Part shown: positions 42,895 to 53,384 of the stretch, piece by piece
Numbering within the stretch: position 1 is the stretch's first letter
How the letters are laid out: each line of letters opens with the position of its first letter
NCBI GenBank assembly: GCA_963575745.1
Contig: CAUYUJ010016698.1
Location: 1 to 64,000 of the forward strand
Length of the DNA: 64,000 nucleotides
Reading direction: 5' to 3'
Source of the DNA: Prorocentrum cordatum
Lineage: Eukaryota > Sar > Dinophyceae > Prorocentrales > Prorocentraceae
Position numbers and translations under genes: made by a program
Notes under the pieces: generated by a model
The model's input: the letters and a program-made list of their open reading frames with translations, nothing else
The model's database searches: none
What the model was told of the DNA's origin: nothing

Positions 42895-43195
42895 ACGCAA
42901 TATAGCATGCCATAGCATTACAAAACATACGAACGCATCCCAACACAACATAACATCATACATCATATCTTGCCACGCCATATCATAACGTTGCATACCA
43001 TAGCGTAACATATCATATCAATGCGCATTGCCATAGCATCATAACATGATCATATCCATGTAACATACCATACCATACCATAACACAACACAGCATACCA
43101 TAACACTATGTCGTAACATACCATACCATAACATAGCATAACCATTATCATAACATCATATCATGCCATATCATACCATGTACAGAGTATATCAT
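42895..43195. repeat. AT-rich (CATAC/CATAA)n degenerate repeat
   Basis: About 300 bp of short words such as CATACCATACCATAACA. It is the most AT-rich part of the centre of the element and directly precedes gene C. Confidence 0.75.
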
Positions 43196-43199
43196 ATCA

Positions 43200-43816
43200 G
43201 CAATAACCTTGTGCTCTCAACATCGGCGCGTGGTGCCGCTGGCCAGCCGCCGCCGCCGCCCCGGGCGCCGCAGCGCGTCGGCGTGTGCCGTGGTCTTCGT
43301 GATGCTGCTCGTTGGCTTGAGCACTGCTTTGCCAGCATTACCGACTACACCAACGAGTCTGTGCAGAATGGCATCGATTTCACCGCATCCGTTACACCCG
43401 GTTTATCTATGCCCACGAGCTTTTCCGGCGTTGGGGCGCCTGAAGTTGCAATGAGTTCGATATCCCTCGGCACTAACTTCTTTAAGGGCGGTCACGTGCC
43501 CAACCCGCACAGCGGCCACGCACATCCGCGGCACCTGTTCGCGTTCGACATCGACGAGGCTGCGCGCAGCGAGCTCATGTTGCTGCCGCACCCCCCCGAG
43601 CACGTGTTCGGCGACGTCATCGGCTTGATCCGGGACAGCGTGCGTCCTCGCATCTTGGCTAACGCTGGGAGGTTGTCAGCAGACGATTACGAGAGGCTCG
43701 TGCTCTCGGACAGATTGGTGCAACCGACGGCATGGTGTTACCGCCACCAGCGCCACTGCTCGTGCCACGCGGCGTTTTTCCACGTCGCGGGCACGCCATG
43801 TCCCGACTGGACTTGT
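43200..43816 (+). CDS. Gene C exon 1: motifs I to IV
   Basis: Holds motif I (FSGVGAP), the acidic FDIDEA block and the catalytic PC motif. Two His/Cys-rich words precede motif IV (YRHQRHCSCH), possibly a metal site. The proposed donor is GC (ACTTGT|GCGTTC), since the frame then loses similarity and stops at 43939. Confidence 0.75.
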
Positions 43817-45535
43817 GCGTTCGAACCCCCGAGCCCAACCCCTCAGTTGGTTGATTTGATTGCCGCCCTTTGGCAACTCTTTGGGCCTTATGACTCGCGG
43901 GCCTTCGGAGATCTTTGTTTGGTTTACGTTTATTGTTGATTGTTGATTGTGCTTGTCCGGAGGAGCCGCTACCAGCGCGAGCACCGTGGACAGGATGGCG
44001 ATGCCGTTTTGCCTTTCTACACGTGGGCGGCCCAGCGCAGGCTGGTCCAGGAGAAGGGCATCCTGCACGAGAACGTGCCCGGCTTCCCAGTGGAGCTTCT
44101 GGAGCGGTTGCTCGGGGGCGCCCCCGGGATTCTGAAATGCTCGCGATTCTTGCGACACCTGAAGTTCAGCCATTATATCCCAAAGATGCAGGCGAAAAGC
44201 CAACTCCGGGAAATCCCGCGTGTAAAAAGACAGGGCGCGGGGGAGGCGCGACTAGAGACGGACTCGGGGGAGTAGGGAGAATAGTATTCATATTGGGTAA
44301 GTGTGGAGGAGGAGGAGGAGGTGGAGTGCAGCGTTGCTTCAGATGGCCTCAAGAGTACCCCTCAAATTGACAACGCCCCCACGTGCTTGAAACTCGGTGT
44401 CTTGCTCAGCTCCCCTATCCCTCCTATCCCCCCTCCTCCTGCCCCCCCATCCTCCCCCTCCTCCTCCTTTTCTCTTCCTCCTCCTAGACCAAAAATTTGC
44501 GTTTTCGGGAGATGGCTCCTCCTCCCCCTCCTCCTCTCCCTGCTCCTCCTCCTCCTCCTCCTCCTCCTCCTCCTCTCCTCCTTCTCCTCCTCTCCTCCTC
44601 TCCTCCTCCCTCCTTGCCCTCCTCGTCCTCTTTTTTGTTTTTCTTTGCAATGTGTTCAGTTTGGCGTCCTGTCTAGATCTTTACATCATCGTGGGCTCGC
44701 TGCTGCTCTCGCCGGCCGACTTCGGTTTCCCAGTGGTCCGCGTGCGGCGCCTGACGTGGCTGCGGCATCGGAGCACAGTGGTGTCGAGGATCGGATTGAC
44801 CTTCCCTTTCTTCATGGCCACGCAGCAGCGCCTGACCCGCTTCACTTGGCGAGTCTACTTCCAGTTCGCCACTGAGGACGAGAAGGAGGCGGAGCGCGTC
44901 TGGGCGCTGTCTCGTGCTTCCGTGTCTGAGCGGCACGCTGGCACTAACATCCTCGAGGGCGTCGACTTTAGCACTGGCAGGTATCGCGATGGCACCCCAG
45001 TGCCGTTCGAGCTGTGCTTGAACGCGCGCGAGGCGGAGTGGCTGCAGATTTACACCGAGCAGTCGAGGGGGATTGGCGGCGCCTGCTACGGGCTGAACCA
45101 GAACCCAGACAATCACTCCAGCGAGAACATTGGCAGCCCGTACCTCCAGACCCTCATCAGGAATTCAGACATGATGTTCTCCCAGCCCGACGGGCGCTGG
45201 ATGGTCCCCAACGAGGTCATGCACGCCCAGGGCTTCCCCGTCTACCTCGCGACGAGTCTGTTCGGGGAGAGCTGATCCTTCAGCTACAGGAGCCCCGCCC
45301 GCAGGCGGCTGGACACGTTCCACCAGGGCGGAAACACCATGCACGTCGCCATCATCGGCCTCTGCCTGTTGTGGGGCATCCTGAACATCCAGGACGTGGG
45401 CCATGACTACCCCGTGCCCTTGCCACCCGGCGACGACGACAGCGACCCCGACGACGACGACGCCGACTCTGGTGGTGATCAGCGTGATCAGCCTAGGCGG
45501 AAGTCGCGCCGCTTGCAGCGGTTCAGGGGGTTTGG
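43200..45535 (+). CDS. Gene C: C5-cytosine DNA methyltransferase, interrupted by an in-frame TGA
   Basis: Transfers methyl from S-adenosylmethionine to cytosine C5 in DNA (family knowledge). Motifs in order: I, SFSGVGAPEVAM (43418-43453), the cofactor-binding FxGxG block; an acidic FDIDEAARSE block as motif II; IV, AGTPCPDW with the catalytic Cys codon at 43799; VI, HENVPGFP (44066-44089); VIII, VVRVRRLTW (about 44733-44759); and X, GGNTMHVAIIG (45327 on). Proposed exons: about 43200-43816, 43976-about 44130, 44660-about 45535. TGA at 45273-45275 falls between VIII and X, and the same frame continues through motif X into an acidic then basic tail. This is an inactivating mutation, a selenocysteine/readthrough codon, or a missed splice. 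No start ATG is certain; an upstream exon may exist. Methyltransferases captured by dinoflagellate retrotransposons are known; here the carrier looks like a DNA transposon. Confidence 0.78.
43976..44130 (+). CDS. Gene C exon 2: motif VI
   Basis: Acceptor CTACCAG. It encodes LPFYTWAAQRRLVQEKG, then the ENV motif that contacts the target cytosine, then ELLERLLGG. The 3' end is uncertain; a GA donor near 44130 would give the phase needed by exon 3. Confidence 0.72.
44240..44312 (+). repeat. Intron-associated repeat, copy 1
   Basis: AGGGAGAATAGTATTCATAT followed by TGGGTAAGT and (GGA)n. The same block recurs at 48755-48840 and 54163-54250. The GTAAGT is a consensus 5' splice site. Confidence 0.65.
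44510..44625. repeat. (CTC)n tract in gene C intron 2
   Basis: CTCCTC run ahead of the exon 3 acceptor, opposed to GGA-rich DNA near 44310. Confidence 0.85.
44660..45535 (+). CDS. Gene C exon 3: motif VIII, target-recognition region, TGA, motif X
   Basis: Begins after the acceptor GTGTTCAG. It contains LLLSPADFGFPVVRVRRLTW, then about 150 residues of probable target-recognition region, then VMHAQGFPVYL, the TGA, and GGNTMHVAIIG. The tail is Asp-rich (DDDSDPDDDD) then basic (RRKSRRLQR). Confidence 0.72.
45273..45275 (+). other. In-frame TGA inside gene C
   Basis: The frame is open for about 200 codons before and 85 after. The codon sits before SFSYRSP, where I would expect a cysteine from related dinoflagellate proteins (recalled, not checked). 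TGC to TGA, or a UGA selenocysteine codon, would both fit. Confidence 0.6.
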
Positions 45536-45931
45536 GTGTCCGTCCTCCCTAACCACACCTCCTCATCCTCCTCCTCCTCCTCATCCTCCTCCTCCGACCT
45601 CCTTCCTCCTCCCTCCTCCTCTTCCTCATCCTTCTCATCCTCCTCCTCTCCACCTCCTGCCCACCCACCCATCCCGCCATCGCCCCCACCTGCCACCCCT
45701 GCGCGAGGTTCTGCGCTGACGGCTGGCGGGTGGCCTGCCGCAGCTCGGTGGCGTCGGCGGCTGCGGGCGCGCCCCCAGCGGCTGCGGCGCCGGCGGCGTC
45801 CTGAGCAAGGAGGAGGCAGGCCGGGGGCATCGCAGCATTGCTCCGCCCCCCTGTACTCTGGATGAGCTATATCCCCTTGGATCCGTTGGGAGGGGTTGGG
45901 TGCAAGGCTTGCATCCAGAGGTGGGGGGTTG

Positions 45932-45990
45932 GAGGAGGAGGAGGAGGAGGAGGAGGAGGAGGAGGAGGAGGAGGAGGAGAGGAGGAGGAA
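45932..45990. repeat. (GGA)n microsatellite after gene C
   Basis: Nearly pure GGA triplets. Confidence 0.9.
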
Positions 45991-46198
45991 GTGAATGAGG
46001 GTGTGAGGAGGCGGAGGAGGAGAAGGAGGAGCCTAAGGAGGGGGAGGGAGGGGGGGCACGGGCAGGGGCAGGCTCCGTCGGAAGGTCGCCCCCCTGAGTA
46101 TTACGCCATTCGGAGTCTGAGTATGGGGCCTCGGCTGATCTGATGTTTCATCCGTTCGAAGTTCGGGTCCTGGCGCCCCCTTCGCTCGTCGCCGCGGC

Positions 46199-46480
46199 TT
46201 GACGCAGCTCGACAAAATGGGGTCTGGGGGCTTCTATTGCGCGAACGGACGGACCTTTGCCGCTTTGCCCTTCTCATCTTCCAATCCCCTCCCTCACCAT
46301 CCCATCCCGCGTCCTCGCTATCCCCTCCTCATTCTGTTTTTGCAGTCTGTACTGCACTGGATGCTTCAGGCATCCCGGTGGCTCGCGCTCCCGATAAGAG
46401 ATAAGCTCGGTGACGGCTCGCCATTCGTCGTCACGCGGATGGTCGGCGCATTTGTCCTCCGCCTAGCCCCGCCCCAACCG
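46199..46480 (+). CDS. Weak coding-like exons between genes C and B
   Basis: A short open stretch (GFYCANGRTFAALPF) is followed by a pyrimidine-rich spacer ending TTTTTGCAG. Then comes SVLHWMLQASRWLALPIRDK and GSPFVVTRMVGAFVL. It could be part of gene C or B, or chance. No family was recognised. Confidence 0.25.
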
Positions 46481-46847
46481 TCCCTCCTCCTCCTCTCCTC
46501 CTCCTCCTCCTCCTCTACTCTCTTCCCCCGCTCCTCCTCCCTCCTCTTCTTCTGCCTCCATTCCGACTCCTCCACCACATCCTCCATTTCTCATGGTGGT
46601 GATGATGAATATGATGGTGCTGATGATGTTCTTTGGTGGTGTGATGATGAGTGGGTGGGTGACTGGCATTTGGTGATGATGATGGTGGCGATGCTGTTGA
46701 TGAGTCGTCGCCCCCGTCGTCTGTCTGGCCCCTGGGTAGAGGGAGAATTCGGCCGAAGTTCGGATATTGCGAATCGTAGCTGCTCTGTTCAAGCACGTAC
46801 CAGAGTCACAGAGCTCGGTGACCAGGGTTCATCTGCCCGCCGCCCCC

Positions 46848-48685
46848 ATGGCCAGCCCGCCCGACTCCCAGCAGCAGGCGCCGCCGCTCGCAGCTCAGGA
46901 GGCTCAGCCTGACCAGTCGGCCGCTGCGGCCGCGAGCGGCATAAGCAGCCCAGTCCCCAGCGCGATTGCGAGCGGGATGAGCGGCGCCAGCAGCAGCATG
47001 GGTGCGCACGGCGCGTCGCTGCTATCGATTGCGATTCCGCCCTCTGTGCCCGCGGATGCGCACGAGGCGCTTTTCGGACACCGCGGGTCAATCGAGGAAC
47101 GGTTTCCGGGCGTGACTGGCCAAGAGAGGTACGACATCTGCGAGCGGTCGTATTGCCTGGTCGACGCGCCGACGCACGTGGCCGCGTTCGGCCCGCACGA
47201 TGAGGAGCTCCTGGTGCGGCACATGGAAGTCAACGCCCGCAAGCCTGGGAACGCCACGGCGTCCTACGCCAAAGGCATTCTGACCCATGGGGTCCTCCGG
47301 AGGTTCAGGGGAGCCATGATGGGGGTCAAGCATGCGCAGACCAGCGGTGATACCGAGTTGGTGTACTGGAAAATGATTTCTGGCGGCGCGCTGTCGGAAG
47401 CGCTCTACGTTGCTGCTAGGATGCCAGGCGGCGATACCAATCGAAACATCCTGCGGATCAAGAAAGCTGGCGTGCAAATCGTTCAGTTTCGTTCTGACAC
47501 GCCATTAGACGTGCTGCGCTGGATCAAGGCAGAAGGGAACAACTGGCACGGGGGAGTGGCCACCACATTCTTGGAGCTGTTGGCGGCGGTCGGGGAGATG
47601 AAGCTGGCTTGGGACGCTCACGCCAAAGCGTCGGACATCGACTACAACTCGTGCCCCAAGAGCGGCCCCCTCAGCTGGGCGAGTCAGCAGTCGGACTGGA
47701 CCATGCGTCACTACGGAGAGCAGTTCAAGAATTCCAAGAACCTCGTGAAGCTCGCGAAGTCGGTGGTCGCCTCGCTCAAGAAGTTCGGCATCTACGACGA
47801 GCTCGCCGAACTTTGCGGGGCCGCCAACGGAGTTGACTTCCTGCGGCCCGAGCTCAGCGCCACGACCATCATCCACGTGCTGCACGGCATCATCTCGGGC
47901 TTCGAGGATGCGTTCGAGGAGACCATCGACGCGGAGTGGGCGCGGGTGGTCCTGTTGGAGCTCCTGAAGTTCGCGCTTCCCTGGGACTCGCAGGCCGTGG
48001 ACGCGCCTGGCATGTGGGTGTTCCGCACTATGTCGGATGTCACCAAGTATCTGCCCTGGCTGCGCACCCCGATGGCAGGCTCGACCGTCTACAAGCCCTC
48101 CGCGAAGGCCAAGCCCAAAGCAAAGGCCAAGCCCGTGGCGGAGTTGGTGTCCGACGCGCCCGACGCCAAGAAGAGGAAGAAGGGCAGCGGCAAAGGCAAA
48201 ACGTGCCCGGCGAAGAAGCCCTTGGTCCCAGACGAGGTCCTCTCGTTAAGTACTCTGACCACCCGCCAGAAGGAGTGGCTTGACGACCTCGTGGCCTGCG
48301 TGAAGGACCCCGTCGCGTACTGCGACCCGTCCAAGGTGGCGTGGCCCATGATCAAGACACAGCTCCGGCGTGGTCTCACGTTTTGCTTCGCGGCCAAGTT
48401 GGTCATCAATGGGCTCACGCTCAACGGCTGGAAATTGGTGCGCAAGGAGCTGCGCACAGAGATCATCAAGAACCACTCCCACGCTCTGTTGGCAGACGCG
48501 ATCAGCGACGCCGTCCCGGGAGTCAGCCCGAATGCCTCATCGACTGATCTGACGAATGCATTGCTGACCGAGCTCGGTACAATCGACGAGGAGGCGATGT
48601 TTCAGAACGTGTTGAGCGGCCTCGCGAAGACGATCCCCGTCATCAACGATCTGCAGGTCATGGCCGAGGACAGCGCTTTCGTCAG
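46848..48685 (+). CDS. Gene B exon 1
   Basis: A long exon of globular composition with few repeats. Two alternative donors give the same phase: GTCAG|GATACG at 48685 (GA type) or TTGA|GCAAGT at 48817 (GC type, inside the intron-associated repeat). RNA is needed to choose. Confidence 0.8.
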
Positions 48686-51589
48686 GATACGAGGGATGCG
48701 AACGAACATCTCCGCCCCCCTCCCCAACGGGGGAGGAGGGAAGGGGGAATATGAGGGGGGGCCAGGAGGGCCCGAGGACGCCGATCAGGGGAATAGGGAG
48801 AGTAGTATTCATATTGAGCAAGTGTAGAGAGGAGGAGGAGGGGGAGGGGGAGGAAGAGGGGGGAGGAGGAGGAGGAGGAGGAGGAGGACTCCTCTCTCCC
48901 CCCTCCTCCTCCTCCTTTCCTCCTCCTCCTCTCCTGCCTCTCCTCCTCCTCCTCCTCCTCCTCCTCCTCCTCCTCCTCCTCCTCCTCCTCCTCCTCCTCC
49001 TCCTCCTCCTCCTCCTGCCTACTTACCTCTTCTCTCCCCCTACTACCCCTACCCCTCGGCCCCTCGGCCCCAAAGGTCATTGCTGACCTTCATCACCCAC
49101 AACTTGACAAACGCGCTGCCGAGCGCAATGCAGCCAGCGTGCCGGGACCTGATGACCAGGGTCGCGCAGTCCAGGGCGCTTCTCTCGATTCGCCAGATGG
49201 GCGTTGACAGCGATAGGATCGCTGCGCTGTCTGCGGTGATCTCACAGGACCCGGCCTTGCCTCTTCATCCTCATCGCCCTCCTCCCTCCTCGCCCTTCTC
49301 GTCCTCTTCATCCTCCCCTCCTCCTCTCCTGGAGCCTGGACTCCTCCTCTCCTGGACTCCTCCTGGACTCCTCCTGGACTCCTCCTCAGGCCCTCTTCCT
49401 CCTCCCCTCCTCCTCAGCATCTTCCGCATCCTCCTTTTTAGTGATCCGCAGGAGCTGTATTCGCTGCTGCCTCAGAGGTGGATGCAGTTCGCGGGGCACG
49501 TGAAGGGCGCGATCAGTGGCGACGACACTGCGGCGCTCAAGATCTCTTTGATTTCGTTCGGTGTCTTCGCCAACAAGGCTACGCTGCAGAAATTCATGCT
49601 CCTGCGCGTGTTGTATTACAAAGAGATCATAGTGCAGTTCCTGTGTGGCCCTGAGAGGATGACCGATGCCGACTTCTCTGATTGCACCCGCTGGATCTAC
49701 GCATCGGCGCAGCAAATCTCCGAATTCGTAGACTTCGGCAATCCAGCATATCGCGTGTGGGCGGCGCGCATGGCGGATGTCCTGACGACGCAGGATGCTG
49801 GCCCCCTGGACGCCGTGGTCATGAACAGCAAGCTGGGCACCAAGATAGAGGAGATGCAGACGAGCCAGGCCGAGGCGCGCAGGTCTCTGGAGGCCGTCCA
49901 GGGCGCGCTCGCGACGCAGGTGCCCGCCGCGCAGCAGGCGGAAGCAGCAGCCGCAGCCCTGCAGCCCTTGCCCGAGATCCGCGCCCAGTGGCAATGTGAG
50001 ATCGATGTACCACAGGCGGCCGCAGCGGCCACCACCGGAGGAGAGACTGCTGCTGGCGCCCAGGGCCCTGCCGCTGCCGCTGGCGGCGGCGACGCCGCCG
50101 CTGCCGCTGCGCTTCCGGTGCCCGAAGGAGGCGCGCTGGCGATAGTGCCCGAAGGGGGCCCGCTGGTGGGGAAAGTGCAGGCTGGCCTCGCGGTCGCCAT
50201 CCCTGCGATGGTCATGCATTCCATCATGCTCCGCATTGAGCAGAAGATCTACGAGTGGGCGTTCCAGGGCACGAACACCGTCAAGCTCCACGCTGACCGT
50301 CACGTCAATACTCTGTCCGGGGACCCGTTCCACTCAACCGCGAGCGCGTGGTGGGTCAAGACCCTGGCCAACCCGTTCCCTGAGCGGGATCTCACGCTCA
50401 ACCTCGTCGGGAAGGCCCGAACGGCGCGAAGGGTGGGTTGGGCTCCTCCTCTGCACTCCTCTCCTCTCCTCTCTTCTCCTCTCCTCCTCATCCTCCCCCT
50501 CCTGCTCCTCCCCCTCCTCCTCCCCATCCTCCTCTCCTCCTCCCCCTTCTCCTCCTCCTCTCCTCCTCCTCCTCCCCCCTCCTCCTCTTCCTCCTCCTCC
50601 TCCTTCCTTCCTTCCTCCTCCTCCTCCTCCCTCGTGGACCCCCCTGCTCTCGTCGTCCCCCCCCCCCCCTCCTCCTCCTCCTTTTCCAGCCTCCTCCTAT
50701 CCCCATCCCCCCGGGGCCCCGCGGCAGCCTGGCCAGTCAGCTCCAGGGCGGCGGGGGCGGTGGCGGCGGTGGCGGCGGTGGCAGCCATGGCCTGCCGCCC
50801 AGGGGGGGGGTGTCCGACCCAAGAGGGGGCAGACGAGGCGGATGGGGAGGAGGAGGGGGGTGAGGAGGAGGAGGATGAGGAGGAGGAGGAGGGCGGAGGA
50901 GGAGGAGACGAGGAGGAGTCCGAGGATGACATGATGACGAAGAGGGTGATGATGACGATGAGACGAGGAGGAGGATGTGGAGGATGAGGATGATGACGAT
51001 GATGATGATGAGTGGCACAGGCTGACACAGGGGACCCCCCCCTACTCGCGAATCATGGTTTCGTTCGCTCTCTGACCCCTCACCGCCCAATTCCTCCACC
51101 ATGTCTGACCCGCCCCGGCAGGTCTCGCGCATTCCTGCATTGGGCGGGTGCAAAACGTGCACAATCAATGGCGTGGATCTGTACATCAACCCCGCGGGTA
51201 CAAACTACACGATGCCAGAGTTCGTGCCTGGCTGGATCGTGGAGTGTGAATCAGCACTTGGTAATGGTGACAACTACATCAGCCTGACGCCGCAGGTGAA
51301 GGCCGTGCCGCTCACGCACACGTACACAGTCTTTGCCGCGGAGAGGACCATCGAGCTGTCTCTCGAGGTAGTCCAGCTGAAGATCGACGGGCTCAAGTGG
51401 GACGAGATCGCGAAAGCCGCCGAGACTGCCCCTGTCGGCACCGCGTTTCGCATCTGTCGCCCGCCCCTGGCCAACGCTGTGCAGACCGCTCCCAAGGTCA
51501 AGGCCACGGCTAGGGCCAAGAGGGCGGCGGCCCCGGGAGCTCCGGCGCAGCCCAAGGTAGACGCCTGCGTCAAGCACTTGGTCAGGTGA
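46848..51589 (+). CDS. Gene B: unknown protein whose N-terminal module is shared with gene A
   Basis: Exons: 46848 to 48685 or 48817; 49076-49237; 49442-50432; 51122-51589 (TGA). Phases agree at every junction. The first exon runs over 600 codons without interruption: a Gln/Ala/Ser-rich leader, then SIEERFPGVTGQERYDICER, LSEALYVAAR, DTPLDVLRWIKAEGN, a helical region, and a Lys-rich linker (KAKPKAKAKP...KKRKKGSGKGK) that looks like a nuclear-localisation signal. Exon 2 continues ITHNLTNALPSAMQP. Exon 3 is helical with a long Ala/Gly linker and ends NPFPERDLTLNLVGK. Exon 4 is a small beta-rich C-terminus with another Lys/Ala tail. No catalytic motif was recognised. Shared N-termini and co-location suggest a partner of gene A, such as a complex subunit or DNA-binding accessory protein (inference). 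The start is the ATG that opens the conserved frame. Confidence 0.78.
48755..48840 (+). repeat. Intron-associated repeat, copy 2
   Basis: CCAGGAGGGCCCGAGGACGC...GAGAGTAGTATTCATATTGA, then GCAAGT and (GGA)n. It sits at the start of gene B intron 1. Confidence 0.7.
48818..49075 (+). other. Gene B intron 1 with opposed (GGA)n and (CTC)n
   Basis: (GGA)n near the donor and a long (CTC)n run to the acceptor side (48823-49018). The two blocks are complementary and can form a hairpin. The start may instead be 48686. Confidence 0.55.
49076..49237 (+). CDS. Gene B exon 2
   Basis: Follows the acceptor CCCAAAG. It encodes SLLTFITHNLTNALPSAMQP and MGVDSDRIAALSAV. The donor is proposed as GT|GATCTC, giving the two leftover bases that exon 3 needs. 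CAG|GACCCG a little downstream would not fit the phase. Confidence 0.6.
49442..50432 (+). CDS. Gene B exon 3
   Basis: Acceptor TTTTTAG. It opens DPQELYSLLPQRWMQFAGHV and contains helices around AALKISLISFGVFANKATLQ, an Ala/Gly/Pro linker, and a last helix (MVMHSIMLRIEQKIYEWAF). Donor AGG|GTGGGT, phase 0. Confidence 0.72.
50433..51121 (+). other. Gene B intron 3
   Basis: 689 nt, GT-AG. (CTC)n at 50455-50700, a GC-rich centre, GGA/GAT-rich at 50840-51015, and acceptor CCCCGGCAG. Confidence 0.55.
51122..51589 (+). CDS. Gene B exon 4 and stop
   Basis: Phase-0 start after CCCCGGCAG. It encodes VSRIPALGGCKTCTINGVDL and further beta-type sequence, then a Lys/Ala-rich tail, ending LVR and TGA. Confidence 0.72.
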   Translation, partial: VSRIPALGGCKTCTINGVDLYINPAGTNYTMPEFVPGWIVECESALGNGDNYISLTPQVKAVPLTHTYTVFAAERTIELSLEVVQLKIDGLKWDEIAKAAETAPVGTAFRICRPPLANAVQTAPKVKATARAKRAAAPGAPAQPKVDACVKHLVR

Positions 51590-52440
51590 GCGCTTCGCGT
51601 GCGTGGCGTCCCGCTCATCTTGCCTCCTGCCTCCTTTCTCTCCTGCATCCTGTCTCCTCCTCCGCTTCCGCTTCCTCCTCCTCCCCATCCCTGGCCCATC
51701 GCCCCCATCCTCCGCCTCCTCCTCCGTCTTCGTCCCCTCCTCCTCCCCCCCACCGCCTTCTCTTCTGGCCAGCGGGATCCCGTGGCATGGGTGGGTGCCC
51801 GAGCCACATTCTTGGCGGCGGCCCTGGGGCGAGGCCGTCGTCGTTTTGAAGTTGGATAGGCGTCGCTCTCTGCTCTGCCTGGGGCCCTGGGTCGTGCCCC
51901 CTGGTAGACACCAAGCCAGACTGGCCGCCTTCGTGCATTGAAAGGAGCGTGGTTGGTATGGCTTGGTGAAGGCATCGAGTGCAGTGCAGAGCGGCCCCGC
52001 CTCCGCCGCGGCGGCTTTTAAGGTCAGGAGGTGCCGCGCCTTGCTTGGGGCTTGGGCCTGCCCCACCGTCACGTGCCAAACCAAATTGACCGCCCAAACA
52101 CGAAGATCGCGACTTGGCATGGCTTGGCACGTGGCGAGAGCATGGCCGCCTCCGCCTCCCTAGCTTTAGAATTCGGCGCACGAAGCCGCGCCTGGCTGGC
52201 TACGGGCGCGGTGTCGGATCCCTCGGGGGAGCGCTTACCGTTCAGGAGGAGGAGGAGGAGCAGAGGGACGAGGCATGGCGATGATGGGATGATGAGGATG
52301 AGGATGAGGCGGTGGAGGATAGGATGATGAGGGGGAGGAGTGGGAGAATGGGAGGATAACGAGGAGGAGGGGGTGATGAGGAGGAGGCGGCCGAGTCGGC
52401 CGAGTGGCGTGTCCTGCGAATCCCAGAATCCCACTCTTCT
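51590..52440. other. Spacer after gene B
   Basis: Pyrimidine-rich at 51610-51770, unique sequence, then GGA/GAT-rich at 52230-52385. No supported frame. Confidence 0.4.
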
Positions 52441-52441
52441 T

Positions 52442-52552
52442 TCTCCTCCTCCTCCTCCTCCTCCTCCTCCTCCTACTCCTCCTCCCTCCTTCTCCCTCCT
52501 CCCTTCTCCTCTTTCCTCCCTCCTCCCTCTCCTCCTCCTCCCTCCGCTTCTC
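52442..52552. repeat. (CTC)n microsatellite
   Basis: CTCCTC run 850 bp after gene B. Confidence 0.85.
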
Positions 52553-52687
52553 CCGACTGCCCTGCCCTGCCCTGCCCGTCCTGGCGGCGCGGCCGCTCGC
52601 GCTGGGGTGGCCGAGGTGGAGCCGCGGCCGCGGGCCCCGGGCCGCGGGCTGAGACGGACGATAGCGCGTGAGTGGTGGTCGACCGAA

Positions 52688-52865
52688 CCTCGGCGGCGGC
52701 GACGACGGCGGCGGCGACGGCGGCGACGACGACGACGGCGACTGCGGCGACGGCGACGATGACGATGACGATGCCGATGACGACGACGCTGACGATGACG
52801 ATGACGATGACGATTGACGATGGCGTGACGACGACGACTCACGACGACGCCGCCGCCGACGACGA
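52688..52865. repeat. (GACGAC)n/(GATGAC)n microsatellite
   Basis: CGACGGCG and GATGACGAT triplets. Apparent Thr/Arg/Asp proteins here are artefacts. Confidence 0.85.
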
Positions 52866-53384
52866 CGGCGATCGTGAGCAAGCGGGGGCAGGAGAGTCGG
52901 GGTGGCCATGGCAGCCGAACCTGCATGGCCACCCGGTTGCGGTCGACCCCACCCACCCACCCCCCACAAACAACGCAAATAACACAATTCAAAACAACCA
53001 GAAGGACGAGGAGGAGGAGGAGGAGGTGGAGGGAGGAGGAGGGAGATTCGAGAGGACAAGCTAGGTGCATCCCCAGGAGTTACTGACGTAGGTGAGTTCC
53101 GTCGGGGGCCGCCCGCCCTCCTCGTCCTCGTCCTTCCTCCTCAGCCTCCTCCTCAATCGTCAATCGTCCCTCCTTCCTTCTCCTCATCGTCCTCCTCCTG
53201 CTGATGCTGATGCTGCTGCTCCTCCTCCCTCTCCACCTTCCCACTTTGGCACGAGAGTGTGTGCACTGGCTGCACTGGCTGTGCTCAGCTGTGCTGAGCT
53301 GTGCTGATCCCGCGGTTATCGCGCTCCCGACCGTGCGACCGTGCGATGCCGTGCGGGTGCGGGTCAGCAACGGACAGTGCTCCC

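Noticed and set aside
49080-50987. Gene B exon 3 as one uninterrupted 635-codon protein to 50987
   Set aside because: The frame before 49442 and after about 50432 is CTC/GGA low-complexity and includes likely intron sequence; phase-matched splice sites explain the conserved parts.
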